Below are positions 1 through 9,831 of a stretch of 64,000 nt of DNA, piece after piece; the stretch's first letter is position 1; each line of letters starts with the position of its first letter. Location: contig NZ_CP028272.1 in the NCBI RefSeq assembly GCF_009914055.1, positions 21,321 through 85,320 of the forward strand, given 5' to 3'. The DNA is from Mixta intestinalis (lineage in GTDB: Bacteria; Pseudomonadota; Gammaproteobacteria; Enterobacterales; Enterobacteriaceae). The position numbers and the translations under genes are program-made. The notes below the pieces were generated by a model. The model was given only the letters and a program-made list of their open reading frames with translations. It did no database searches and had not been told where the DNA came from.

Positions 1-563
1 TCTTCTGACACTCCAAGCGTGCCGAAGCGCACCTGCTCAGCGATAAGGCTGGAAAGACGAGAAACCGTAACTTCCGTTTCAGGTATGACATTCCCTTTTG
101 TGTCCTTTGGGCTGAGTTCTCTGGCCAGCCTGGAAATACACATACCTACGGTATGCTTGCCGGCATCGCAAAAACTAACAAGCACTGGCCACAGGGCATC
201 CAGCAAACGTTTTTTCTCAGGACGAAATGCGTACTTTCGCCCTGCCCGAAGTCGCTCGCGGACATAAAATGGATGCAGGGACATATGCATACGTAAACTG
301 CACTGTCCTGTTGCAGGATCTTTTTTTACCAGACGGTTATAGGCATAACCAAGTTGGCCGCCAAGCGCCTTGTAGTGCGCAGGGCGGAACCAGAAAGGAT
401 TTTCGCATTTAGGTTTGGTGGAATGCTCGCCGCGACGACGACGTGTACGTTTCTTTTCCGGGGCTACCAGAAAAGAATTAACGTGTCCATCATCAACGTC
501 TTGCCAGAAATGAATCTGATCGTCCTGACTAAGCTGACTCCAGTGCTGCGTTCCGTTAGCCAC
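1..563 (-). CDS. repA: RepFII-type replication initiator RepA (3' end cut by window edge)
   Basis: About 187 codons of the initiator that opens the FII origin; the rest lies beyond position 1. The visible protein carries the family's conserved stretch (LHPFYVRERLRAGRKYAFRP, then a segment ending EQVRFGTLGVSE), which I recognise from enterobacterial IncFII RepA. I chose the GTG at 563 because AGGA precedes it and because it overlaps the stop of the tap leader peptide, the normal arrangement in this family, where RepA synthesis is coupled to tap translation. Expression would be held down by CopA RNA and CopB encoded just upstream. Product certain; exact start likely. Confidence 0.9.
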   Translation of the reverse strand, partial: MANGTQHWSQLSQDDQIHFWQDVDDGHVNSFLVAPEKKRTRRRRGEHSTKPKCENPFWFRPAHYKALGGQLGYAYNRLVKKDPATGQCSLRMHMSLHPFYVRERLRAGRKYAFRPEKKRLLDALWPVLVSFCDAGKHTVGMCISRLARELSPKDTKGNVIPETEVTVSRLSSLIAEQVRFGTLGVSE

Positions 564-633
564 AACTTCCTGCGCTTATGTTGCACAGAAGGAGCAAATA
601 GCACAGAAACGGGTATTGCAGTTTTCTGAGCAT
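556..633 (-). CDS. tap: Tap leader peptide for repA translation
   Basis: A 25-codon ORF starting MLRKLQYPFLCYLLLLC and ending GSCG, whose TAA overlaps the repA GTG (shared bases TGTGGCTAA). In R1/R100-type plasmids translation of tap is required to open the repA start site, and CopA blocks tap rather than repA directly. Size, hydrophobic core and overlap all fit. It is too short to appear in ordinary ORF calling. Confidence 0.8.
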   Translation of the reverse strand: MLRKLQYPFLCYLLLLCNISAGSCG

Positions 634-649
634 AAAACTATACTCCCCG

Positions 650-742
650 TACAGAGCAACAGCTTCTGTACAGATTAGTTGGGCCCCGTTAATCTTCGAC
701 TCGTCGCCAAACTAGGTGAAGATTTTCGGGGTTTTTGCTTTT
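650..742 (+). ncRNA. copA: CopA-type antisense RNA (approximate limits)
   Basis: Lies opposite the leader of the repA mRNA, between copB and tap, exactly where CopA/Inc RNA is encoded in IncFII plasmids. The 3' end is a long stem (CCCCGTTAATCTTC, 684-697, pairing imperfectly with 718-731) with a 20-nt loop, followed by TTTTT on the plus strand, which is the classic major stem-loop and terminator. The 5' end is estimated from the usual length of about 90 nt. It would pair with the repA leader and block tap. Confidence 0.75.
684..742 (+). terminator. Terminator and kissing loop of CopA RNA
   Basis: Stem 684-697/718-731, loop 698-717 containing GACTCGTCGCC, then T-run 732-736. The loop sequence sets incompatibility in this family, so it is the place to compare with other FII plasmids. 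Confidence 0.7.
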
Positions 743-861
743 CTGGTTCCGGGCGAATCTTTGCCTGAACCAGCTCCCTGCCACCTTACGGCGTGGCCAG
801 CCAAATGCTTCAATTGCTCATTAAACTATCACTTAAACCGGTCATTAGCAACGAATTGTGA

Positions 862-1110
862 CTACTCACTGCCGCATACCTGATTAATCAGGTATTCGAT
901 CGCTTCTGCCTGGGTCAGCCCCTGTGTTTTACACAATGCATCCAGTTTGTCTTTCTGAGCATTGCGGATAAACACATTGACAGGTTTGTGAGTTTCTCGT
1001 TTACGCGATACTGAGCGCATCTTACGTTCACTGACGCTCAAAGGAGCGCCTTTACGGTAAGACCGTTTAGGTTTCGATGAGGAAGATACCGTATCTCCGG
1101 GCTGTGACAT
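862..1110 (-). CDS. copB: CopB/RepA2 transcriptional repressor of repA
   Basis: 82-residue basic protein (MSQPGDTVSSSSKPKRSYRK...). The C-terminal half (KPVNVFIRNAQKDKLDALC, then GLTQAEAIEYLI) has the beta-strand/helix/helix pattern of the small CopB/RepA2 copy-number repressors, which shut off the repA promoter located between copB and copA. I preferred the Met at 1110 to the upstream one at 1131 because GAGGAGG stands 6 nt before it. Position upstream of copA/tap/repA confirms the role. Confidence 0.85.
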   Translation of the reverse strand: MSQPGDTVSSSSKPKRSYRKGAPLSVSERKMRSVSRKRETHKPVNVFIRNAQKDKLDALCKTQGLTQAEAIEYLINQVCGSE

Positions 1111-1212
1111 CTCTGCCTCCTCAAGGATCAAACGTGGATCATTCGCAGAGAATACTACAGATTCCAGAAATCAGCGACTTACTTTATTAACATAATCCGT
1201 GTTGGCGCACGG

Positions 1213-1314
1213 TTACGTTTCAGGATCGTTTTCAGGGAGTACGTCTGTTACCAGTCCGTTCCCTTCGTCCAGTGGGATGTCCAGTTGTTCAGGTAGCTGC
1301 AGGCTAAGACTGGT
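1213..1314 (-). pseudogene. Possible remnant of a gene downstream of traI
   Basis: Between traI and copB, where F-type plasmids carry traX and finO, there is no intact gene. Only a short open frame bounded upstream by TGA remains, reading LQLPEQLDIPLDEGNGLVTD and ending PENDPET-stop. Its composition looks like real protein, but I cannot match it to TraX or FinO. Low confidence; may be chance. Confidence 0.25.
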
Positions 1315-1387
1315 TCATCCCAGACGACTTCAGGGGTGAAAGAAGTACCGAAAGTTCAGCGGACGGTGACAGTTAATCCAGAGAACA

Positions 1388-4300
1388 TTACTCAAGTGTT
1401 TTTTGAATTTTATTTTCCAGTTCCGGCTCAGGTTCACTTCGCTCATGGCGCATGACATTGATTTCCTCATTCATCATCGGGGTATGGTTTTCACGCTCTG
1501 TCCAGAGCTCGTAGTCGCGGTAATCAATTTCTTCTTCTGCCTGCAGCTCCTCCAGAGCTGCTTCAAGTGCAGATTCAAGCGTGGCCTCATAATCCCTGTC
1601 ACTGACATCCGGAGAGTGCCGTTCATCATCGATGGAAGGTTCCTGTATTTTCTCTTCCTGTTCCTGTGCGGCCTTAATAGCTTTTTCCAGCACCTCGGCC
1701 TCGCGACGGTCCAGTTCATCACCGGAAGACTCAGCCTCAACCGGCAGGCTTTTGTTCTCAGAGGGTTTACTGTGGTCAGCAGACAGCACCACCGGGCTTT
1801 CGGGATTCTCTTTCATTAACTGAAGCGCTTCTGAAATATCCGCCGCTTCCAGCACCTTCCCATGCTTTTCACCGCGCTGCAGAACTATATGGTTGCCGTC
1901 CGCTGCGCCTTCATAATGCGCGGCATCAAAGTTTACATTCCCGCTAGTAGGCGACACGGGTACATGCCAGTTACCCCGCTGCCTGCCATGTTCGTTAATA
2001 ACAGGCCAAATCATTTCAGGCGATTTCCCAGCCATAAAGCGCGCATCTGCCGTCAGGGCTTGATCAACCCGATCGGCCAGGCGAGTATCAGATACCGGCA
2101 AGCTTTTATTCCATACCAGCATCTCCCGCCCGGCGCGCACGTCTTCATTTTGCATCAGAATGTCGTGTACCGTCTGACGACGCCCGCTGTTTCTCTCAAC
2201 ACGGCTAATCCAGCCTGACATGTTGTCAAAATAAGTCTGAATATGTTCTTTTGAGCGGGACAGCTGCACGTAGGTACTGTCCAGAGCGGCCATTCGTTTT
2301 CTGGCACCAGACTCACCAAAAAGGCCTATCAGATATTTTACTGAAGCGCCCTGTGAGCTGTATGTCGTAACGGCGTAGCCGTAATCCATATGTCGATCTG
2401 CGTGGCGGGCTGTGGGATCAAGGAGAACCTGCTGATGACCCGTATCAAGTGTGATTTTACCATCGTCGCTGATACCTGATACAACCGCAATGTCGCTGGC
2501 TCGCAGGTTGCGCTCACGATCGGTAGACGTAAGACGGATTTTTTCTCCAACGCTGATTTCACGCTTCACCTCATCGAAAACCGCCACATTCTCTTTACGC
2601 AATTCAGCTGGGCTCATCCACCGGTTCGCTGTGTCGTCCAGCCCGGTCAGATGTACTATGCCGCTTTCAACTTCAGTTATGCTAACCCGATAATATTTTT
2701 CGCCCTGACGTACCACGCTACCAAAATGATCGGCCCAGAACTTTTGACGACCAAGATCTGCGTTACTGTTATTAATGCGTACCAGCAGCGGCACCGTGAC
2801 ACTGTCACCAAGAGCGCCCTGTTTCTTCAGTTTTTCATGAACCGCATCGTTTATAGCCTGCCGATCTTCATTAAGTTCCGACACAATAAGAGTGTTGTTT
2901 CGGGCATCCGGCGTCCGGCCAGTGTAATCATCTGCTATAAGCCCGATAAGATTCAGTGCCGAATTATTATCCGGATCGGACACGCCTTCGATTTTACTAA
3001 CACCATCAATAGCACTGCTTTTCGGCACATAAGCGCCCGGAAGACGCGGTACAACTTTTGGACTTATTTTCTCCGAAACCCGAACTGCCTCACGGACGTT
3101 GCCAGCGATAATTGCTTCTACTGCAGGCTTTAATGCGGGGATCTGGCGCACAATTTCTTTCATTACAGTAATATCAGCCGCACTGCGTTCAAGGGTAAGC
3201 GTAAATGGTGCACCGGACTCCAGAGACTTCAACTGGTCCTTATCACCGCTGAGCACAGCTCTACCACCGCCCTCAGCTATAAGATTCATCAGTGAAGCCA
3301 TCTGAGCATTACCGTTCATGGATGATTCATCAATTACAAAAACGGTGTTGCTAAAATCACGCGGCTGCCCGGCGGCTTGCCACTTACTACTTTCGCTAAG
3401 AAAGCTGGCAATAGTTTGTGCAGGAATACCTGCGCCAGAAAGTTCGCTGACAGCGCGGTGCGTAGGGGCAAGACCGCGAATTTCGGGAGCATTCTGCACA
3501 GCCGACAGCGCCGCTGCCACAGCTCGAAACTGCGTGGTTTTACCCACTCCGGCATAACCCTGTATTGCGATGAAACGGTCACGGGTCGTCAGAATAAGGT
3601 TGCCAGATTCGCGCTGGCCATCCGTCAGTCCTGCAGCCTTGTCTTTGCTCAATCCTCCTTCAAGAAGTGGTTTTACACTGTTTTTGCCTTCAGCAATGTG
3701 ACGGAGGATTGTTACCTCATTTTCAAAATTTTCACGTGAAACAAACGTGCCAGCTGGTCCCTGCTCCGCACTCAGCGCAAAAATTTCTCCGCGCTGCACT
3801 AACCGCAAAAGTTCATTTGCCGCACGCTGAGGGCTGATACTGCTGTCGGTGTTAATCATTTCAGCCATTACATTGACGCCGGTAAACGTCACTTTCGTGC
3901 CAGTGGCCTTCTCTATGGCCAGTCGTACCACGCGCTCCGGTCGCGACATTTTCCGGGACTCGAGTTCTCTTAACGCATCAGTCAGATCACTTTCACCAGC
4001 GAGTGACCTGATACTTTGTGTCACGCTCACAACCGGACCGTTTTCCTTAAGCCGTCTGTTGATGGTCGCTTCATCAAGCGGAGTGAATGCGATCACGTCT
4101 GACCCACTGCGGCGTAGCATGTTAATGGTTGAATCGTTTACATCTTTGCCCGACAGCACGGCTAACACGGTGCCCTCGCTACGCCGCGTATTACCAAAAG
4201 ACTCTGCATAGGCATAGTCAACATACAGCGGCGCATTACGATCCACCCTTACGCTCTGCCCCTTTGAGTTTTTCATTGTGATAACATCCCTGAACAACCA

Positions 4301-6535
4301 GCGCCCCTCCTTTACACCTGTGACAGTCAGTTTTTCACCACTGGCGGCGCGGATGTTAAGTTCTGCAGTAGCACGCAGTTGCTCGCCTTCCCGCAGCTCC
4401 AGTTTTTTCTCGCGAAACAGCCGGTAATGGCTGTCGATACTGCTGATACTGATCCCGTGCTTCTGTCCCTTCTCATCCGACACGGTCAGCAAATTGTGAC
4501 GTTCGCTCACGCCGGTGATGGTGAAAACGGTCTTCTCCCCTTTTCCCTCATGTTTCTCGAGCACCATATCCTTGCGATAGATGCTGCGATCGTTACGGTT
4601 AGAGGTATCAAGCCATACCGGTACCCGAACAGTAACTTCGCCCAGTACCCTTCCAAGCACCCCCTCTTCAGTAAGGATTTCCCGGGTCTGGTTCGTAAGC
4701 TGGTCACGCGTACGTGCATTGCCCGCCTGCAGCGACACAGGTCTTCCTTGCGCTTTTTCCTGTGCGTAATAGCGTGCAGCAACACGGAGCCGATCCTGGA
4801 CCGTGTCTTTCTGAACCATTGTTACACGTACATCTTCGCTCTTCGGTGTCGCGGTAAACTGCTTCACGCCAGCACTGCTCAGTACTGCGGAAGCAAAGCC
4901 TGCTGCTCGCCTTGCGTGAGTATCGAAGACCAGGGTGGTAGCGTCGTGCTGTGCCGCTATTTTCAACACATCGTGTAATCCGGATGTATTAAATCGTTCT
5001 GATTCAGCTACCATCACCAGCGGACGCGACGGTAACTCAGCCGTTTTTATCTCTTCCGCTGTCATGAGCATTACGCCTGGTTTATCCTGAAAATCATTTT
5101 TCTGGCGTTTATATGCAGCTCCATCTGCGGCCACAACGATCAGCGGACGTTTATTTTCGCTGGCCATTGTTATGACACTGCGGTTCAGTTCACTGATAAA
5201 CTGCGTGCCGCCACGCACGTCTATGAGTGATACAGCGCGATCAGCATCAGCTATTTGTGCCAGCACACCTTTTTTAGCTGCTGGCATTACGAGCATACCG
5301 CGTTTTTCTGCAAGTCCGGCTGCAAGCTGTGCCAGACGCGCTTCGTCGCGAACGTGGAGAGCAGTTGTAAACAGCGTCTGATTTTTGTCCACAGCAATTA
5401 ACTGACCACGAGAAACGGCATTGTTGATTGCCTGACGCGCTTTTACGTAGACACCACGCTCCATAGGGATGTGGTTAAGTAAATTTGTCATCACGTCATC
5501 GTAAGTCACACGCACGTTTTTTAAAGACAAGCGATCAATTGTCTCCCGTACCACACCATCTAACTCAGAAGGCGTGATGGATTCGGCAGCTTTTCCTTTG
5601 ACTCTGGTATTTTCAATATCATTTTTCTGGTATTTCAGACGCCTCTCGAGCACCTCCTGCCTGAATTTCCCGACATCGAAGCCGGTTTCCTTCAACTTCT
5701 CCTGCCAGTGTTCGCGCAGAGCTTCAGGGTCTTCCAGATGCTTCGCCTGTCGCGAATCAAGCGCAGCTATGCTCTTTTGCTTCGCCGTGGCATCCTCTCC
5801 AACGAGATCGATAATCTCCTGGCGGCGGGAAGAAAAGGGTGTCACCGGCACACCAGTGATATCCCATTCACCACGGGGACCGGTATCTTCTGTCTGATAA
5901 CCTGCTGGCTCAATAATTGAGCGATAATGTCCGCGATAAAGAGCGCCGATGCTGACCTGTTCTTTCCACACGATGTCGGTGAAACCCTGCTTGCCTTTAG
6001 TATCGGTAGACAGAGTTTTCCATCCATCCTTTGAAAGTGTTGCATTAGCTACAACTGCATGGGTATGCATTGCAGGGTCAAGGTTGCGGCTGGTGTCATG
6101 CATGAAGGTTGCGATCACTAAATTGCCGGTTTGCTCCATACTGGTGATGCCGTCTGACATAGTGCGCGTGGTAGCGAGCTTTTCCACCTCATCCAGCGTG
6201 CGGCGCACAGCCTCTTTATGCGCATCAATCAGAAAAGTGTCGCCGGTCACCAGCGCCAGTACCGAAGCGCTTTTGGGTGCTGAAAACGTGAGATCATAAC
6301 CGGGGCGATGTTTATTTACGCCGCCCTCCATCCGGCTCATATCTGTGCCATCCGGAAGCTTGCCTTCCAGTACGGCCATAAAGGTTTCAGGGTTTATCGG
6401 GCCTTCAAGACCCAGATTTTCTGAACCAGTTCCATACCATTCAGTGGACTGCTCGCCCAGAAAGTAATAGTTATCTTCTTTGGTGTAATAAGCACCAGCC
6501 TTACCGGCATTTTTGACTGAAGAAACAGACAGCAT
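1388..6535 (-). CDS. traI: TraI relaxase/helicase
   Basis: 1715 residues (F TraI 1756). It nicks oriT, stays covalently bound to the 5' end and unwinds the plasmid during transfer. Visible are the N-terminal relaxase with Tyr16, 17, 23 and 24 and the metal-binding His146, His157 and His159 at exactly the F positions, and the active helicase domain with Walker A GYAGVGKTT near residue 985, followed by VFVIDESS and a late YAVTTYSSQGAS motif. The C-terminus is Glu-rich. ATG has GAGGTGG upstream; traD ends 8 nt before it, so the two are cotranscribed. The last gene of the operon here. Confidence 0.97.
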   Translation of the reverse strand: MLSVSSVKNAGKAGAYYTKEDNYYFLGEQSTEWYGTGSENLGLEGPINPETFMAVLEGKLPDGTDMSRMEGGVNKHRPGYDLTFSAPKSASVLALVTGDTFLIDAHKEAVRRTLDEVEKLATTRTMSDGITSMEQTGNLVIATFMHDTSRNLDPAMHTHAVVANATLSKDGWKTLSTDTKGKQGFTDIVWKEQVSIGALYRGHYRSIIEPAGYQTEDTGPRGEWDITGVPVTPFSSRRQEIIDLVGEDATAKQKSIAALDSRQAKHLEDPEALREHWQEKLKETGFDVGKFRQEVLERRLKYQKNDIENTRVKGKAAESITPSELDGVVRETIDRLSLKNVRVTYDDVMTNLLNHIPMERGVYVKARQAINNAVSRGQLIAVDKNQTLFTTALHVRDEARLAQLAAGLAEKRGMLVMPAAKKGVLAQIADADRAVSLIDVRGGTQFISELNRSVITMASENKRPLIVVAADGAAYKRQKNDFQDKPGVMLMTAEEIKTAELPSRPLVMVAESERFNTSGLHDVLKIAAQHDATTLVFDTHARRAAGFASAVLSSAGVKQFTATPKSEDVRVTMVQKDTVQDRLRVAARYYAQEKAQGRPVSLQAGNARTRDQLTNQTREILTEEGVLGRVLGEVTVRVPVWLDTSNRNDRSIYRKDMVLEKHEGKGEKTVFTITGVSERHNLLTVSDEKGQKHGISISSIDSHYRLFREKKLELREGEQLRATAELNIRAASGEKLTVTGVKEGRWLFRDVITMKNSKGQSVRVDRNAPLYVDYAYAESFGNTRRSEGTVLAVLSGKDVNDSTINMLRRSGSDVIAFTPLDEATINRRLKENGPVVSVTQSIRSLAGESDLTDALRELESRKMSRPERVVRLAIEKATGTKVTFTGVNVMAEMINTDSSISPQRAANELLRLVQRGEIFALSAEQGPAGTFVSRENFENEVTILRHIAEGKNSVKPLLEGGLSKDKAAGLTDGQRESGNLILTTRDRFIAIQGYAGVGKTTQFRAVAAALSAVQNAPEIRGLAPTHRAVSELSGAGIPAQTIASFLSESSKWQAAGQPRDFSNTVFVIDESSMNGNAQMASLMNLIAEGGGRAVLSGDKDQLKSLESGAPFTLTLERSAADITVMKEIVRQIPALKPAVEAIIAGNVREAVRVSEKISPKVVPRLPGAYVPKSSAIDGVSKIEGVSDPDNNSALNLIGLIADDYTGRTPDARNNTLIVSELNEDRQAINDAVHEKLKKQGALGDSVTVPLLVRINNSNADLGRQKFWADHFGSVVRQGEKYYRVSITEVESGIVHLTGLDDTANRWMSPAELRKENVAVFDEVKREISVGEKIRLTSTDRERNLRASDIAVVSGISDDGKITLDTGHQQVLLDPTARHADRHMDYGYAVTTYSSQGASVKYLIGLFGESGARKRMAALDSTYVQLSRSKEHIQTYFDNMSGWISRVERNSGRRQTVHDILMQNEDVRAGREMLVWNKSLPVSDTRLADRVDQALTADARFMAGKSPEMIWPVINEHGRQRGNWHVPVSPTSGNVNFDAAHYEGAADGNHIVLQRGEKHGKVLEAADISEALQLMKENPESPVVLSADHSKPSENKSLPVEAESSGDELDRREAEVLEKAIKAAQEQEEKIQEPSIDDERHSPDVSDRDYEATLESALEAALEELQAEEEIDYRDYELWTERENHTPMMNEEINVMRHERSEPEPELENKIQKTLE

Positions 6536-6543
6536 AATCCACC

Positions 6544-8631
6544 TCAGAAACGATCGTCAGGGTCGAAATCGCGGTGTTTTACAGCATCCACCGACTGAAG
6601 GGGTTTATCTGCTTCCGGTTGTGGCGCTGCAGCTGGCTCTTTGGTCGGCAATGTAACAGCAGAGGCTGTGTTGTCTTCAGTGAGTACTGGTAAGGTCACT
6701 ACCACTACGCGTCCGCCAGATTCTTCCTGTTCAGATTGCACAGCTGGTAAAGATTCTGTTTTGGCGGTTGCATCGGCACCTTCAGCGGGACACACTGTGT
6801 CGCCAAAGAGTCGGCCCATAATTTGACTTATCCGGCTATCACTGTCCTGGTTCGCAAGCTTTGCCTCAATATCTGGATCTAACGCCTCTTCAACATCACG
6901 TGAAATGTGACCTTCTGCGATTTCGCGATAGGGTTTCCAGGGCAGTTTCATGCGTACCACCGGCCAACTACCTGGCAAAGTGACATAACATTCGAGATCG
7001 TTCAGTTTTTGCACGTCTGAATAGCTGACCAGGTATTCGTTGATCTCGTCTTTGGAGTACTGTACGCCGTCGCGGATAATGTCGATGCCATAGCTGTACT
7101 GATCCTTGAACTTTTTATGTTTTTTTTCACCGATTTCCTTCTGCACCCATTCTGCGACAGAACCGCTGGGTGCACGGTAAAACATACGGGTATTCAGCAA
7201 ATCCCAGATAGATTTGGCCATGTAGTTACCGTAGATTTGCTCCAGTTGCGGGTAGTTCTGCAAACCTACGAGGGTACAACCGCCGAACTTACGCGCCTCT
7301 GCACAAAATTCCGGCAAGACAGGCAGTTTGTGCAGGGATGGAAGCTCATCAAGGAAAAGCCAGATGCGCCGCTGGCGATTAGCTTTCAGGCCCAGAATGT
7401 TGCACATGGTTATATAGAGCCATGCGCTCAACAGTGGTTTTAGCGCGTTGTGATTACTGCCGTCGCTCGAGATAAAAATCCACGAATTATCACCGTTAGC
7501 GTCCTCGGTATGCAGCCAGTCACGGATATTGAAGGGGCGACGCCCTTTCTGATCGAGTCCCTGAAGGTAGCGAAGCGATCGAACATAGGTGGTAAGGATT
7601 GTGCGAATGGTCATCGCAGTTTTTTCGATGCTGCCATCTACCAGATTTGCCGCGTCTGTACCATCAAGGTACTGGCGCAGTTCTGCCAGGCTAATGGACA
7701 TTAATTTTTTCAGCAGTCCGCTGATACTACGGTTCTTCTCACGGGCCATTCTCCGCGCAGTGGCCACAAACAACGAGCGGGCCGACAGCACCCAAAACGG
7801 ATCGCTACTACCGCTGCTGTCGGGTAAGAGTGAGACCGCAAAGTTTTCAAACTCGCCCACTGTCTGACATTCTTCCCACAGGTCCCACGAAGCACAGCGC
7901 ACTTCGAAAGGATTAAGAATGATGTCTCTATCCTGTCGGTAGAAAATGGGAATAAAGTTATTACCTTTATCATAAATAACGACGCGATCGCCCCGTTCAC
8001 GTAGCTGGCGTAGCATGTCGTTCATCGCAGTAGTTTTGCCGGTCCCTACAGTACCATGCAGGCCAAAGTTCTGGATTTCTGAATCCTGCAGAATATGCAG
8101 ACCGCATATAGACAGAGGCGATTTGAGGCCTGCCTTTTTGAGCAGTCGGTTTAATTCTTCCGGGTTGTCAGCAAGCGTCCTGCCCCCAGTAATCTCGCTC
8201 TTGCGTTGACTGGCTCCTTTGCTACCCAGATACCAGGTAACAGCCATCATGGCGGCCAAAAAGCTGATTGATGCAATACCCCAACCGTAAAAAGCGTTGT
8301 CTTTGACACGTTCCCCCATCAGCACAAAATAGGGATCGTTTAATACCTGCAGTGCGGTGTGTTTGAACTCCACGACTTCGCCGCCCGGACGCTCAAAATG
8401 AAAGGTCCAGCTGGGCCCTTCATTTAATTTAGCCAGTGGTTTTGCGAACCAGTAGGCACAGCCGTGTAAAAATTCCTGCAGCGTAAGCCGCAGGAGCATC
8501 CAGCCTAAAAATATCAGTACAGAAAAAAGCACAACCCAGTATGAGGCGATGTTCATGATCTGCAGAAACATGCCAATCATGTATTTCATCACCTGACCGC
8601 CCTGGGTGAAATCGCGGGCGTTAAGGCTCAT
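6544..8631 (-). CDS. traD: TraD coupling protein (T4CP)
   Basis: 695-residue inner-membrane ATPase that brings the relaxosome to the transfer channel. Two N-terminal membrane segments (about residues 25-50 and 115-135) flank a periplasmic part; Walker A HGTVGTGKTT is at about 192-201 and Walker B IWLFLDELPSL near 420. N-terminus (MSLNARDFTQGGQ) closely follows F TraD. The acidic tail FDPDDRF matches the F tail that docks onto TraM. Immediately upstream of traI. Confidence 0.96.
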   Translation of the reverse strand: MSLNARDFTQGGQVMKYMIGMFLQIMNIASYWVVLFSVLIFLGWMLLRLTLQEFLHGCAYWFAKPLAKLNEGPSWTFHFERPGGEVVEFKHTALQVLNDPYFVLMGERVKDNAFYGWGIASISFLAAMMAVTWYLGSKGASQRKSEITGGRTLADNPEELNRLLKKAGLKSPLSICGLHILQDSEIQNFGLHGTVGTGKTTAMNDMLRQLRERGDRVVIYDKGNNFIPIFYRQDRDIILNPFEVRCASWDLWEECQTVGEFENFAVSLLPDSSGSSDPFWVLSARSLFVATARRMAREKNRSISGLLKKLMSISLAELRQYLDGTDAANLVDGSIEKTAMTIRTILTTYVRSLRYLQGLDQKGRRPFNIRDWLHTEDANGDNSWIFISSDGSNHNALKPLLSAWLYITMCNILGLKANRQRRIWLFLDELPSLHKLPVLPEFCAEARKFGGCTLVGLQNYPQLEQIYGNYMAKSIWDLLNTRMFYRAPSGSVAEWVQKEIGEKKHKKFKDQYSYGIDIIRDGVQYSKDEINEYLVSYSDVQKLNDLECYVTLPGSWPVVRMKLPWKPYREIAEGHISRDVEEALDPDIEAKLANQDSDSRISQIMGRLFGDTVCPAEGADATAKTESLPAVQSEQEESGGRVVVVTLPVLTEDNTASAVTLPTKEPAAAPQPEADKPLQSVDAVKHRDFDPDDRF

Positions 8632-8757
8632 AGGAAAATCCTTTTCTTGAAGTCAAAGACTTACTTGCAAAGTTTCGGGTACCCAAAACCAGGCAGGTGA
8701 CTGCGAAGAGATTATTACGATACAAACTGGCCCATGCGGGCTGATGTGAGGTTCTGC

Positions 8758-9663
8758 TTAATCCACCTGAAACAGCGGCTGGTTAATCTGGCTTTCAACA
8801 AAATGTTTTTCTGAGTCGGTCAGGGCGCGAAAATGCGAGGAGAACTGACGGATAACGTTCATCAGGTTATTAGTATTCGTAAAAAAGACCGGGCAGACTG
8901 TACGTACTTCCTGCATTACGGGCTGAATAAGCGAGGTGAATGCATCGAGCCTGCCTGTTTCCTTCAGGTCGTTTTTTATAAGCTCTTCTTGCTCGGTAAC
9001 CGGGCATACGGTTACGCCAGGAGTGGAGAACAGTACGCGCAATGTGTCAGAGCACTCACGCACTTTACAGTCAAACGCATCCTCCAGAGCCGGGAGGCTT
9101 TTATTACCACGCCAGGGAGAAATCAGGCGTTCAGGCTCCACGGTCGCAGCAGTGTAATACTCGGTTTGCTGCCGGATAATTCCAGCCGGATCGGCACGAC
9201 GCCAGATGGCAGTTTCGCGCACTGATGGTCTGTCACCGGCATTGACGGTCAAACGAGGCTGACAGGAAGCAGGTATCCAGTTCATGGCTACTTCCGGAGT
9301 TTTATCACCGTAAGGTGAATTGTAAAACCCACTCCATAGTTGAATTAAGTCTGTTGCTGCATCGTCATTGCCTACAATGTGCATATGCACCCGATGTACC
9401 GATACATCGCCCTGTACAGCCCAGCGAGTAATAACAGTAATGTCAGACACGTGTTTATCCGTATTAAGTAAAATTCCCTTAACAGCTTTACGTCCTTTTT
9501 TTCGACAAACATAATGCAGACGTTTATTAGGCGACGGGAACCTGACAGTAATATCTCTTTCTTCTTGCAAGCGCAGACCTAACTCAGGAATTTCAACATC
9601 AATTAAATTAACCGAGATGTTTGAGTAATTCAGAAAATAAGATGGGGTCAGATGTATGAGCAT
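8758..9663 (-). CDS. Unknown 301-residue protein in the traT position
   Basis: Not recognised. It sits between the TraS-like gene and traD, where F has traT (a 244-residue outer-membrane lipoprotein), but it has no signal peptide, no lipobox and no resemblance to TraT. Soluble, mixed composition; N-terminal third beta-rich (LIDVEIPELGLRLQEERDIT), middle with RVHMHIVGNDDAA, C-terminal third helical. Separated from the upstream gene by 168 bp and from traD by 126 bp, so it may have its own promoter. A cytoplasmic cargo gene or a replacement exclusion factor are both possible. Confidence 0.75.
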   Translation of the reverse strand: MLIHLTPSYFLNYSNISVNLIDVEIPELGLRLQEERDITVRFPSPNKRLHYVCRKKGRKAVKGILLNTDKHVSDITVITRWAVQGDVSVHRVHMHIVGNDDAATDLIQLWSGFYNSPYGDKTPEVAMNWIPASCQPRLTVNAGDRPSVRETAIWRRADPAGIIRQQTEYYTAATVEPERLISPWRGNKSLPALEDAFDCKVRECSDTLRVLFSTPGVTVCPVTEQEELIKNDLKETGRLDAFTSLIQPVMQEVRTVCPVFFTNTNNLMNVIRQFSSHFRALTDSEKHFVESQINQPLFQVD

Positions 9664-9831
9664 GGGAACCTCAACATTTCAAATAACATGATGTGAACAC
9701 CCTACCGAAAAGCAGGGCTAAGCTAAGACTTTTATGTCTTGATTAATTTATTTCATTTCAATCTCAAGTGAATAAAGTGCAGGTTTACCCAATGTAACCG
9801 GGCAAACCTTAATCAAGAACTCTCATATATG

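Noticed and set aside
19..629. Plus-strand ORFs at the left edge
   Set aside because: They are antisense to the RepFII repA, which gives a clear family match on the minus strand.
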